This document shows, piece by piece, positions 1 through 9,601 of a stretch of 12,685 bases of DNA (positions are counted from its first letter, which is position 1; the number at the start of each line of letters is the position of its first letter). The stretch is from contig WELB01000129.1 of the NCBI GenBank assembly GCA_009602725.1, positions 100,497-113,181 of the forward strand. The letters run 5' to 3'. Origin of the DNA: Spirogloea muscicola. Taxonomy: Eukaryota; Streptophyta; Zygnematophyceae; Spirogloeales; Spirogloeaceae. A program made the translations under genes and the position numbers. The notes beneath the pieces are model-generated. The model was not told the DNA's origin. It saw nothing but the letters and a program-made list of their open reading frames with translations, and searched no databases.

Positions 1-1325
1 GCCGCCCGCCCCGCCGCCGCCGCTGCCCCCCCTGCGCCGCGCCCGCGCCCACCTCGCCTCCGCCCACGCCCTCAACGCAGCCTTCTCCCGTAGGCTCCTT
101 CGACGGCTTCGTAAACCCGCGTCCCGTCCGACCCCGCTTGAGCCGCCGGCAACCCGCGCGCCATTTTCCAGCGCTCACAAGCCTCCTCGTCTGGCAGTGT
201 ACTTGAAGCTGAGGGGCATTCCGCTGGAGCACCATCCCCTCAAGAAAGAGCTGGTGAGCAGCGGCGCCCGCTTCCCTGGCCGGCCACCCGGTGGCATGGC
301 ATGACGAGCCTGGCATCTCCGCAGGGCACCTGCATGCTCTTTTGCTCCTGTTGCGTCGCAGACCGGGCTCGGGCTGCCCTGCAGCAGAGAGCTGCAGCAG
401 TGTGCTACGTTGACGTGCAGGAACGGGCGGCCCTGTACAAGGCCAAGCTCCAGCGATTGCACGACGACGTGACGGGTGAGGATGCATGGTGGATGACCTC
501 GTCCGACTGTCCACTGGGTTGTTGGCTGAGAGCACTTACACCACCGTGCCGCTCTGCCCCACGTGACAATGAGCAGCATAGGCGCTGCTTGCACTGCAGC
601 AGACGATCTTCCTGACACAGAGAATTGGCTGAGAGGGCGTGTACAGGGGCTAGTGCTCGGCCAGCAGCACAGAGCTTGGATGTGAGAGCTGCCAAGCGCT
701 TCGTCGAGCATTCCATCCCAGCACTCACCGACGGCAAGCTGGCTTGCCTCTGGCACCTACCCTCCACATCTGTGCTTGGTTGGTTAGCAGGGCTCATGTC
801 TTGCCTGAGCTTCAGCCAGTTGCCGACCTAGCTATAGTGAGCACATGTCGTCCTTCTCCGCCTGCCCGCCAGATAGGAGCTTGATATGGGCTGTTACCGT
901 GTCACAACCACCTGTGCAACCGAGCATGAACCTGTCTCTGCACTCTGCACGTTGCAGAGCAACGGGTGAAGCTTCGGAGGTCGAGCAGCCATGCAAAAAG
1001 GAGTCGCACTGGCGCGACTGTTATCAAGAGCAGAAGCAAGATGCGGGAGGAGAGCGTGACTCAGCAGGCTGCTGCCTTTCTTGCAGAGGCTTCACGGCTG
1101 CTTGTGCCTGTGGCTTCAGCTTCTGCCATGCCAGGCTCATTGTGGGCTTCTGCAGCGAAGAAGGAGGGCAAAGCAGGACACGATTTCGTGAAAGCTGGTC
1201 AGGAGACAGAAGCAGTTGCCGCTGGCATAGGCCACCTCCACACACTTGCGTCTAGCAAGGGCGGGCTCCCAGACGGCCAGGAGAGGCAACGTCAGCTTGA
1301 TGACGACTCAGCACCAGAAGGTTGA
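1..1325 (+). CDS. C1D/Lrp1 (Rrp47-like) nuclear exosome cofactor, 5'-truncated, 5 exons
   Basis: Predicted exons are 1-89 (continuing from upstream), 198-253, 421-475, 665-733 and 958-1325, with a TGA stop at 1323-1325. Joined, they read a Sas10/Utp3/C1D-type helical domain. Exon 1 gives RARAHLASAHALNAAFS; across the first splice this becomes LYLKLRGIPLEHHPLKKEL, the hallmark block of C1D/Lrp1 proteins. Exon 3 gives ERAALYKAKLQRL and exon 4 LDVRAAKRFVEHSIPAL, matching the later family block of type LD..AA.RFV. The C-terminal exon starts with a basic stretch (RVKLRRSSSHAKRSR), as expected for the RNA-binding tail of this family, then becomes low-complexity. Family members bind the nuclear exosome subunit Rrp6 and help process rRNA and snoRNA; that role is inferred from homology. 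The exon 4 acceptor is a CAGCAG tandem site, so 665 or 668 is possible. The fourth intron (734-957) is read as GC-AG, because reading on gives a different tail with a stop at 831. The start codon lies outside the window. Confidence 0.8.
734..957 (+). other. predicted GC-AG intron in the C1D-like gene
   Basis: Exon 4 runs ACC GAC G and is followed by GCAAGC, a good GC-type donor. The acceptor TTGCAG ends at 957. The join is in frame and reads ALTDEQRVKLRRS. No GT donor in this exon gives an equally good join; without splicing the frame stops at 829-831. Confidence 0.6.
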
Positions 1326-1875
1326 CCACCAAGTACAGGAGGGGCAAGGTTTGGTTAAGCAGAAGCAAGGGACTCAGGGAGTAGGCGCTGAGGAGGGCAG
1401 GAACTCTTTCATCTCGAGAGTGTTGTATCCTGGCTGGCAGCGGGCACAACCCAAGCGACCAGTCACTTGCCAGTCATCTTGTGATCATGCATCTCCATTG
1501 CCCCTCACTCTCCAGCAGGTGATCACAGATTTGATCTGGTAATCTAGTTACGCAGATGGATCACAGCACCACAAGTCTTTATGAGTCCAAACTGCTCATG
1601 GCTAGTAAGCTTTGCATTTTGACATTCTACATGACTCATACCTACTAGGCTGACGCACTATGAGAAGTAGCCGCAAGCAGCCATTATACACCCATCCATG
1701 GCATTGTCTGTTGTGTCACGTGCAGGGCTATGTACAAAAGTTTGTGAAGCCTTCTGGCTGCATGAGGGCTGCACATTATGCTAGCTGCACAGGATGGGTG
1801 ACCAATCACAGGCTGGCCAATCACAGCCATCGCCCACTACTCGAGGAGCTACAGAGCGGACGGTAAGCTTAAGAA
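1326..1875. other. spacer after the C1D-like gene, no gene seen
   Basis: This stretch holds the 3' flank of the C1D-like gene and unassigned spacer. Open frames here are short, with no recognisable motif or convincing splice structure. I found no TGTAA polyadenylation signal (the usual green-algal one) close to the stop codon. The only regular feature is a pair of CCAAT boxes near 1802-1826, listed separately. Confidence 0.5.
1802..1826 (+). promoter_or_regulatory. two CCAAT boxes in direct repeat
   Basis: The decamer CCAATCACAG occurs at 1802-1811 and again at 1817-1826, start to start 15 bases. CCAAT is the NF-Y core, so this could be a promoter element. No start codon of a believable gene follows within the usual distance, so function is uncertain; it may belong to a decayed repeat. 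Confidence 0.25.
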
Positions 1876-1887
1876 GTGTCTTTCTTC

Positions 1888-2900
1888 TTACTCTTTGGAC
1901 GAGCTTACTCATTTGGCTGGTTTCTTGACTTGCGGCTGCCAGTATACTTTTTGAGTAATCATCCTAGATGGTACTTGCTTAGTTGTGTGTGTCTCAGCAC
2001 CTTTTCGGCCCCTTTGGGACCTTCTCGGGCTGGCTTTTCACACTGGCTTTCCACTGGAAGTGACTTCTTTCGTAGCCCTCGGCCCCCTTTGGAAGCCACT
2101 TTCATTTGAAGAGAATACTTCCATCATGTTTTCGAAGTCGAAAAACATCAGAGGAGCTTCTCCTGAGCTTGCTTCTACTTGCTTATAATCCATTCATGTG
2201 TTTCAGCACTTCTCGGCCCCTTATCTTGAAAGAGCTGTTGTTGTTTGGACCTTGTCTATTCTATTTCGGGCTGGCTTATTCTTAGTGCTTCCCCTGGCCC
2301 CTTCTCGCACCTTGTTCATTCTTTTTTGGGCTGGCCTTTTCCAGCCCCTATCCTCTATGGGCGAGCCCTTCTTCTTTTCACAGCCCTCGCAGCCTTGGGA
2401 AGGAGTGAGCTCCTTCCGCTCCCTGGCTCACGTAGTGCACTTGCGGGCAGGCCGCGCTATGGTTGCTGCTTCTAAGACTCGTGGGGGTGCCTCTGTACCA
2501 GCTGCAAGTTACTCCCGACTTGCTGCTGCTAACTGAAGGTTACTAGGGTTCTGCAGCCTCTGGATTTCACCGAGGAGAAGAAGTGGCTCTCCTAATGGGG
2601 GCAAGGGCTGTGCGAAGCCAGCCCAAAAGGACTTGTTTCCCGGCAGCCAGTCTGTCGGATCTGAGGCTCCTCACTCGTTGCTACTGAGTGTCTGACATAG
2701 CGCTGTAGGCCCCTCCGGCATGTTGCCCCTTCGAACCTTCATCAAGTCTTTTCGGGCTGGCTGTTCACACAAAAGACAGCCCTTGCCCCCGTTGGGAGAG
2801 CCACTTCTTCCCATCCGCTGTAGTCTCGTGTGGTTTAGGCGCCTGTCGGCCCGTTTGGACCTTGTCCATTCCGTATGCACCTGGCTGGCTTTTACCGCCG
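1888..2900. repeat. degenerate dispersed repeat family, at least five direct copies and one inverted
   Basis: A loosely conserved unit recurs. Its core is a T-rich run followed by CGGGCTGGCTTTTCAC, often preceded by CGGCCC, TTTGG and ACCTTGTCCATTC. Clear cores lie near 2025-2041, 2265-2280, 2324-2342, 2752-2768 and 2880-2895, with a weaker one near 1893-1926. A second block, CCTTGCCCCCGTTGGGAGAG then CCACTTCTTC, follows the core at 2781-2810 and in diverged form near 2080-2104 and 2343-2378. The spacing is irregular, so this is not a clean tandem array; it looks like an old, diverged non-coding repeat or nested mobile-element remnants. The open frames across it show no known domain. Confidence 0.6.
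2578..2809. repeat. inverted repeat pair from the dispersed repeat family
   Basis: The segment 2578-2635 is the reverse complement of 2743-2809 apart from a handful of substitutions and about ten extra bases in the second arm. The arms share both the GGGCTGGCT core and the GCCCTTGCCCCC block. The spacer between arms is 107 bases. This shows the repeat is inserted in both orientations and that a transcript could form a long imperfect hairpin. Confidence 0.7.
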
Positions 2901-2989
2901 CTCTTTGTACATCAGCAGCCGCAATGTCCTTCGCCCGCCCTGGCCAGTGGTGCCGAGCTTCCCCAGGCTGAGTCGCGAGGCGCAGGCAA

Positions 2990-3001
2990 CCCCCGGCCAG
3001 C

Positions 3002-3035
<34 letters not shown>

Positions 3036-3161
3036 GGCTTCTCCGGGCTGCGGCGCTCCCTGAGCGGCGGGCCGCGGCGGCAGCACGTCTCTGCAGCCTC
3101 TGTCTCGCCGCCAATGCGCTAACAGCCCTGCGAGGCAGCGCGCCGCTCTGCGCCTGCGGCG
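2990..3161 (+). promoter_or_regulatory. GC-rich promoter/5'UTR of the SET gene, with (CCG)11 and a minimal uORF
   Basis: Base composition changes sharply to GC-rich just upstream of the methyltransferase start. A perfect (CCG)11 run occupies 3002-3034. An ATG at 3114-3116 is followed by one arginine codon and a stop (TAA, 3120-3122), a two-codon upstream ORF 40 bases before the main start, if the transcript starts upstream of it. No TATA box was seen. The transcription start cannot be placed from sequence. Confidence 0.4.
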
Positions 3162-6100
3162 ATGCCGACGCCGCAGGCTCGCGGGGCGGGCGCGGGCGAG
3201 CTCACAGCGCACGGCGGCGGGCAGGGCCCGCCGGGCGTCGGCGAGAGCCTTCAGGAGCCGCCGCCGCTTGATGAGAGCCGCGGCGGCGGCAATGGAGGCG
3301 GCGGCGGCGGCGAGCGGCCGCCGTGCAGCTCGTGGGTGCAGTGCGACGAGTGCGGCAAGTGGCGCAGGGTGCCGAGCGAGGTGGGGGAGGGCCTGGCGGG
3401 CGACAGCAAGTGGTCCGTGAGCCCTCCTCCCTACTTTGCCCAGCCACCAGGCCCGCCTGCGTCTGCTGCTGGCCCACCGCTGTGCAGTGCTCGCATCCGC
3501 GCAGCGTCGGCCTGCCACCGGAGGCTGACGGGAACCCTCTGAGCGCCTGTCGAGACACCTCTCACCGCACGCGTTGCCCTGTGGCAATGGCTTCATCTTC
3601 CCGGTAGCAGTTCTCGCGTGTCACACTGTCGGCTTGCCAGCTGTGAGGGGGGCGTAGCGTGGGGTGCACATCTGCTCGAGTTGCGTGAATTGCTTGCTTC
3701 ATAGACTGAAGGCTGGGGAGTTGACGGACGTGCAGGTTCTGCAGAGACAATGTCGCCCAGGACTTTGCGTCCTGTGCCACTCCTCAGGAGAAGTCGAACC
3801 ATGAGATAAATGTGGAGCTGGGCATGTCGGATAGTGAGGGAGACAATCCACTGTCGAGAGGAGATGCACCAGACTCAAGAGCTGGCAGTGGCAGGAGGAG
3901 TGAACTCGCTCAGACTACGACTGGAGGTGAGCAGGCTCGACTTCTCGCAGCCTCTCAACCGCAGGGCACTGTGCCTTTGGCGACTGCAAAAGTGACTCAA
4001 GCTAGCTTGCAGCTGCAAGCTGGACTTCGTCCTTGGGAGAGAGTGGTTGCTTTTCCTGCCTGTGTAGCAAAAGGTGTGTGCTCCACTGGACTTTTATGCC
4101 AGTTGTCCGTCGTGCTGGATACTTTCTCCTCATCGTTTTGGTTTGCAAAGAGGAATGCCCTTTTGTCGCACGTTGTGCAGAAAGAAGAGCCCAGGAGTGG
4201 ACTCTTATTTATGAGAATAAGTTTGTCAGTCGGAGAAGGAGAGTGCAGCACACTGATGAGGTGAAGCGCCCATACTGCCTACTTTGACCCTGCCAAATAT
4301 GGGCTGTCATGTCAAATCCCACTCAGAACTGAAGATTGAGAGTTACTAAGGTGCCTTAATATCGGTTATTAAATCGGCTGCTCTTATTTATAAAACACGG
4401 CCGTAGAAGCCAGCCGAGTGCATACAGAGTGTGTTGTGTGAGTTGTGTTGGTGCCTTTGGTGCAGTTATGATTGTGCATAGTCGGCATGCCTCACTCTGC
4501 TTGCTCTCATTGCCGCGCTATGCGCGTTATTTCCTACAGGCTATGGTTTGCCACTGCCCTCCACCAGCAGCGGGTCAGCTTGGTTGTGGGGATGACTGCA
4601 TCAATCGACTGCTCAACATTGAGTGCGACACTAGCTTATGTCCTTGTGGACCATCCTGCTCAAATCAGCAGGTACTTGTGACGCAAGGGGTGAGGGTACC
4701 ATGTCCATCCACATGTAGGATGCCAGTCTAATTACTCTGAGGCGTTTGGCCTGCAGTTTCATACCAAGAAATACGTGAAGATGAGGTGTAGTCGCTTCGG
4801 CAAAAAGGGCTTTGGCCTTCAAGTCCTGGAGCCAATTCAGAAGGGCATGTTTCTCATTGAGTACGTGGGAGAGGTGACATATCTCTAAGCTCCTCTGGCC
4901 CTTGCCTTGCTGCATTTGGGCAAGTTTTAAAGTTGTTCACGTCTGGGTGCTCTGTGTGGGACTGTCCATCTAATCAGCTGACATGATGAATGTATCATGG
5001 CTCTCATTCCAAGGTACTGCCTATGGAGGCCTTCATGAAGCGACAAGTACTTTATGAGATGAATGGCGAGCGGCACCATTATTTCATGACTCTGAACGAT
5101 ATTGAGGCATGCTGACGTACACCCCAAGCTGTGTTCTGCAGAAAGGGATAGGCTGCATTCGCATTGCCAGATTGTGTACAAGTTGCATAGACGTTATATT
5201 TCACTACATGCATGTAGAAATGACAAAGAGATGAGAAAAAGCAGAGATGCTCCATGCAGGTGATTGATGCATATAGAAAGGGCAACCTTTCCCGCTTCCT
5301 CAATCACAGCTGCTCACCCAATTGCGAAGTACAGAAGGTGTGGTTTGTGCTGCGTCAGGCTATTAGTGTCGCTTGCGTAGCTGTCTTTGCTCTACTTAAT
5401 GAGACAGACTGTGGTGCCCCTTGCACTTAGTGAGATTTGCAGCAGTACAGAAGTTTTTTGTGGGTGTCAAAGCTCTTCCATATCTGATTTAGCTCGCCCT
5501 GAAGCCTCATGTTGTTTGACTGAACTTTTGACATCAGTGGAGTGTGGGTGGAGAGGTCTGCATTGGCGTCTTTGCAGTGACTGATATAGCTGCGGTAAGT
5601 CCTGCGCCGTCCATCTTTGAGCTGTATTGCTCATATACTTTCCATTGCAGCCATTTCACACCATCAACTCTCACCTGGGAGATATACTGTGCAAATTGGT
5701 GGAGTTGCAGAATGAGGAGCTTACTTTTGACTACAATTTCGAGTTGCTGGGAGGTGCTCATGCCAAGAAGTGCTACTGTGGCACAGTTGCTTGCCGTGGA
5801 TTTATTGGCAGAGATGCTACAAGACCAACCATTGCTGAAAGTTGTAGTAGTGATGACAGTGCACCAGAGCCTTTGATGCGTGAGGTCAGTACTACTCGAG
5901 GAACGATCCGAGCCAGCGTGTCACCTTCATGGCAAGTTGTGCAGTCCATGTTTGGTCTTGCAGGACTACATTGTCATACTCACTTGTTTGCTGACCGCCT
6001 GATAACCATCCTCCTTTGCCCTGCTGGCGTGTCTATTGTGTATTCTGCCTGTTCAAGATCTTGTTGGTCAGTGACATTCGCAAGAGCAGCACATGAAAGC

Positions 6101-9100
6101 CCAGCTTCTTGCCTGTGCTATGGATGCAGGAGACAGATAGTGCAGGCCTACCAGAAGAAAGCTCCATTTTGGAGACAAGCAGTGTAGGGGAAAAGTCAGT
6201 ACAGGTGATCAGCGTTCGACAAAAAGTCAGACTCAATGGAAGTAGCAAGCAAGGCTCAGCCTCTCCTACAAGAGCACGACAAAGGAATGGGCTAAGAAAG
6301 CAGGACTGCATGACTCTGCAGCATGGTAGACGCGTGGTGCCACTCAGATTGCCGCGGCAGAGTGCTGGTGGGTTCTGTAGTCTGTAGTCTGCTTGCTTAC
6401 CTAGCTCTGTAGTCATCACTAATGGCGTTGCATTCTGCATGCTGGTTGATACACTCAATTTGTAGTTGTCAGCTGGAGGGCTTTCTCAATCCACATACCT
6501 CGGTTGTACTTTCTGGGCTGCTTGCAGTGGAGCTGGTGTTGGAAGGTGTTCTGGATGAGCGTGGTGGCATCTACAAGAAAAAGGTGTGTCAAGAAGACAT
6601 GAAAAAGCAGGTCATTGCACATTTGCAGCTTTCTGCGCTTACATGTGTTGCACCTTGGTAAGGCACTGATTGTAGGAGTTGACAATGATGCAGGCCACTG
6701 AATTTCTCAAAGTGTTCGTGCTCCTCACAGCAACCAGCAACCTCAAAGCCGCCAGGTCCATGCCATATTGTCCTGCCACTGCTCTCTGCTTGCTGCATGT
6801 TGAGCAAGAATTACTAAATCTCGCTCTTGCCCACTAAATCGCTGCTGTGGGTGGGGTCCCTTCCTGACCTAGGCAAGTTGTGCACCTTTTGCAGCTCTAG
6901 GGATCTCTTATTGCTACTTGATGCTCTTCTGAAGACACACTCAGCAAATTGTCTTACAAAGATTGTCATCGGGCTAAATGGTACACATGATGAAGTGCAC
7001 ACTTGCAGCATGCAACACGTTGACTGCGTGCCCGATTGCCCTGTAATTGGAGACATCGCTGGTACTTGAAGTCTTGCTTTTGATCAAGTGGCTGGCTTTG
7101 GCAGGCATTCGCAGCCTTCAGACCCTTGCTCGGCGGCTTCCAAAAGCCTGGGATAAGACACCAGTTCTTCGCAAGCTATTGCGGGTGAGTGAAGCTTGCA
7201 TCCATGAGATGTTTGCCGAGGCCGTGCTCATCTCCAACTTTCAGAGTTCTTTGACTCCGAGCAAGGTGCTGATATGAAGAGGAACTGAGTGTATTGCCCT
7301 ACAAGCACGTGGAGCGCGAAAACCCACAAGGACTTGATTGCCGATACAGGTCTTTGAGCATTTGGGAAAGCGACAGGTGCTTACGAAGGACCTCGTGAAC
7401 AGGGCCCCTGCTGCAAATGCTGCCATGGGGAGGTGAGTCCAGAGTGCCAAGTAAGCAGTGACATTACTTGTCAGTAGGTCAGCGTGTGAATTCCAGCACC
7501 TCAAAATTTCAGCGTAGCCCTCTTTCACTCCCTAATTTACTGTGATGGAGGTTGTTTGTCACTGCAGCTTAGGTGATGCGATTAGTGATCTGCTACATCA
7601 CAAGGATCACGAGGTGACACAAAGAACCTCCTTGATTGTTTCAGACAAAACTGGCAAATTAGGCATGTTGCTGCTGCTGACTCTGTCCATCAGCAAGTAC
7701 ATGGATGGCTTCTCAAGGACATGTCGTTGACTGAATGTGAATGTGTCCTAGACAGAGTAGTGTAACGTTGATTGCTTGTTGGTCGTAGACAGCTGCACAA
7801 CAAGCTGTGGTAATCAAACTAAGAATCAGAAACAGCCATGCACTGGTGGTCATGGTCTACGTCCTGATCCGCTTCTGTTGATCTTCTTGATCAGGTGCAA
7901 AAGATGTCCCTAGTTTTCTGCAGCCAGTGGATCCTGACACCATCATCACCTTCTAGAGATTCTACAGCCACCATCCCCAGCATGCTTCACTTACCAGTCA
8001 GTAACATTGGCACAAGGTGGCATCACTGTGAATCCACAACTGCAATGGGAGGCTCATTCCCTACAACTTTCAATGGACACCGGCGTACTTTTGATAACGT
8101 AAACAGTCAGCAAGCCCATCCAAGGCTCCCTTACTTTTCGGCCACAAACCTACAAGGTGAAAAGCCGGACTCTGTACAACCAGATCCTGGGGGATTGATG
8201 GTCGCGAAGCGGAGGGCAGAAGCTGCTATTGCTGCAATCAGTAGTGCACTGCAGGTAAAGGAACTGGGAGCCCTGCCAGTCAAGGGGGAATTGGACAGGC
8301 TCATGCATCAACAGCACAAGCGACTCAGGCCGAACGACTGGGCAGGCGAAGAACGTCCACCAGAAAGATGCTCAAAGCTGGAGGGGCCGGACTCTCATGC
8401 CTCAAGGAAAGTAGGGGAAGGCACCTATTGCCAGTCGGCCTCCAAGGGCCCTCTTGACACGGTGCGAAGCAACGGCCCGGCCTCCATTGAGCTACACCAA
8501 CCTTGGCTCCAACCGCAGCAGCCTTTGCACCAGCCTCAACTGGACAGCTGTGACCAGCCTCTTGTTTGGGGTCATGCTGCCTTCAATGGCCACGTGTCCA
8601 TCAATGTGGCATCTCGACCCATGCAAGCAGAAGCTCATAAGTCAGCAACAACCTCACATGTGCCTCACCTACCAGAGCAGGCCTCCTTGGTGCAATATTC
8701 CCCAGCACCTGTACCACAGCCAATGCTCACCACACGAGCAACTTGGCAGGATAAGCCCGTGGCACAACCTGCTTCAGCTTATCTGTACCCTGCGGCTCCT
8801 TGCAAAGAGCCGCCCTTGCAGGAGACAGCCCCTGTACTCTCTGAGCAGAAACATGCAGTATCAGCCTCTGAGTGGGACACACCTCCTCGCAAGCACCCAC
8901 CTGAGGAAAAGAAAGATCCCCATGAAAGCTGGCCTCACCCTGGTTGCCTTGCTTTCAAAGATGCAGTAAGCGCAGCTGTCATGCTTCATGAGCATTCTGT
9001 ATGGTTGGCTTATGCATGTTGCACCAGGTCTGGCCTGTATACACGCGCCACTTACTGCGAAACAAGCGTGTTGCACAGGTTATAGAAATGGTTCGTATGC

Positions 9101-9601
9101 GCATAAGCCGCTTCCGGAGCAGCCATCAGGTGCTGCAAGATCTCTTTACTTCATGACATAAGGGCTAGCTTTACTCCTTGCTTGCGCATGTCTCCTTGAC
9201 TTCTGAACTAGATGTGATCTCTGCTACTCGTAAATCTCAAATCCACCAGGAGGCTTACGCGTGTTTGCTGTATCTTGGTTGAGAAGTTGGACCGGAAAGA
9301 TGGAGAAAGAATAAGCAACAAGCTTATTCCCCTCATCATTACAAAGGAGAACAAAAAATACCAGGATCGACTACTCAAGGTGTGCGTAATTTGCCTTCTA
9401 CTGAACCATCTCATTATCCAGCACTTTATCTTTGCATTCACCTTATGCAGCGGCACCTTCTCAGGTCTCAAGTGTTGAGTGTAAATGTAGGGTGAGCAAG
9501 GGAGACCCATCATTCGAGGCAACCTCGCAGTGAAAGTCAAGCACTTTGTTGATGACCATGTAAGGAAGTTCCTCAAGGCACACATCCAGCAATCATGGTA
9601 A
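3162..9601 (+). CDS. ASHH2/SDG8-type histone H3K36 methyltransferase, 20-exon model
   Basis: Exons: 3162-3412, 3736-4073, 4181-4260, 4540-4671, 4757-4873, 5014-5106, 5260-5337, 5538-5594, 5711-5884, 6130-6325, 6528-6583, 6694-6755, 6895-6980, 7105-7184, 7350-7432, 7568-7613, 7895-8965, 9028-9129, 9284-9379 and 9491-9601 (stop TAA). The model is 3309 bases, exactly 1103 codons. Order of parts: Gly-rich N terminus, CW zinc finger (about residues 58-97), AWS (about 205-270), SET (about 272-394), post-SET (about 401-415), a helical TFIIS-N-like region (about 506-655), a long Pro/Gln/His-rich linker (to about 1000) and a basic helical C terminus. This order matches plant ASHH2/SDG8, which methylates H3K36 on transcribed genes; CW domains read H3K4 methylation. 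Uncertain points: the exon 2 end (3926 is an equally in-phase donor, GTGAGC), the exon 18 end (9078 also fits) and the exon 19 start (a GAG acceptor). The 3162 ATG is the first in this frame and precedes the CW domain by a plausible leader. Confidence 0.85.
3318..3775 (+). other. CW-type zinc finger coding region (exons 1-2 of the SET gene)
   Basis: Exon 1 reads [19 protein letters not shown] and ends in SKW; exon 2 continues [13 protein letters not shown]. The four zinc ligands are Cys61, Cys64, Cys86 and Cys97 of the model, with the conserved Trp58, Trp67 and Trp84 of CW domains that read H3K4 methylation. Keeping the third cysteine requires a splice at 3412/3413, where the donor is the unusual GTCCGT. 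The more canonical GTGAGC four bases downstream loses the frame, or loses the ligand if a downstream acceptor is used. Confidence 0.8.
4195..5830 (+). other. AWS, SET and post-SET catalytic region (exons 3-9)
   Basis: [18 protein letters not shown], then [25 protein letters not shown] and [12 protein letters not shown] carry the cysteine pattern of the domain. SET: GKKGFGL (cofactor loop), [33 protein letters not shown] (pseudoknot NHSC at about residues 352-355) and [11 protein letters not shown], with the catalytic-site tyrosine in FDY. Post-[18 protein letters not shown] supplies the Cys-X-Cys-X4-Cys zinc site. Every catalytic and zinc-binding position expected for an active H3K36 methyltransferase is present, so the enzyme is probably functional. 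Introns split the domain at phase 0 throughout. Confidence 0.9.
5107..5259 (+). other. predicted GC-AG intron inside the SET domain
   Basis: Exon 6 ends ATT GAG and is followed by GCATGC; reading on hits TGA at 5113-5115. The next exon begins GTGATTGATGCA after CATGCAG, restoring [17 protein letters not shown], which the family requires. No GT donor lies in frame before the stop, so a GC donor is the only simple solution. Confidence 0.75.
6528..7936 (+). other. TFIIS-N-like helical region conserved in plant ASHH2 proteins (exons 11-17)
   Basis: Six small exons and the start of exon 17 read, in order: [67 protein letters not shown] and [44 protein letters not shown] and [13 protein letters not shown]. 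The order, with [18 protein letters not shown] and a closing F...W, is what I recall from the C-terminal half of plant ASHH2/SDG8 and resembles the TFIIS N-terminal helical bundle, a docking module of elongation factors. The module name is inference. The intron at 6756 has a GTCCAT donor. Confidence 0.65.
7938..8935 (+). other. Pro/Gln/His-rich linker within large exon 17
   Basis: Most of the 1071-base exon 17 encodes a low-complexity, probably disordered region rich in Pro, Gln, His, Ser and Ala. A single helical-looking basic patch ([20 protein letters not shown]) lies about a third of the way in. No domain is recognised. The frame stays open for its whole length, which supports it as coding. 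Confidence 0.6.
8936..9601 (+). other. C-terminal basic helical domain of the SET gene, possibly SRI-like (exons 17-20)
   Basis: The end of exon 17 plus exons 18-20 give [51 protein letters not shown] and [17 protein letters not shown] before the stop. Alternating basic and hydrophobic helices at the extreme C terminus fit the position of the Set2-Rpb1-interacting (SRI) type helical bundle of Set2-family enzymes, which contacts the RNA polymerase II tail. Sequence similarity is weak; assignment rests on position and helix pattern. Confidence 0.4.

Noticed and set aside
2398-2417. Small perfect hairpin with 8-base stem and TGAG loop
   Set aside because: Short stems of this size are common by chance, and no transcript or T-run suggests a terminator in this eukaryotic setting.
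1876-2536. Phe/Leu/Ser-rich open frames (77 and 112 codons) that could suggest membrane proteins
   Set aside because: They run across the degenerate repeat copies in different frames; the hydrophobic look comes from the T-rich repeat sequence.
2728-2745. TTCGAACC resembling a tRNA T-loop
   Set aside because: No acceptor stem, D-loop or anticodon arm can be formed around it.
2892-3596. 234-codon minus-strand open frame, Ala/Arg-rich
   Set aside because: It is antisense to the CW-encoding exon and the CCG repeat. Its composition comes from GC-rich DNA and it has no domain.
4380-4400. TATA-like stretch (TTATTTATAAAAC)
   Set aside because: It lies inside a predicted intron of the SET gene (4261-4539) with no gene start following; AT-rich intron sequence explains it.
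5627-6187. 186-codon plus-strand open frame spanning 5627-6187
   Set aside because: Only 5711-5884 is taken as exon (end of SET and post-SET). The rest reads through an intron with a good GTCAGT donor and shows no family similarity.
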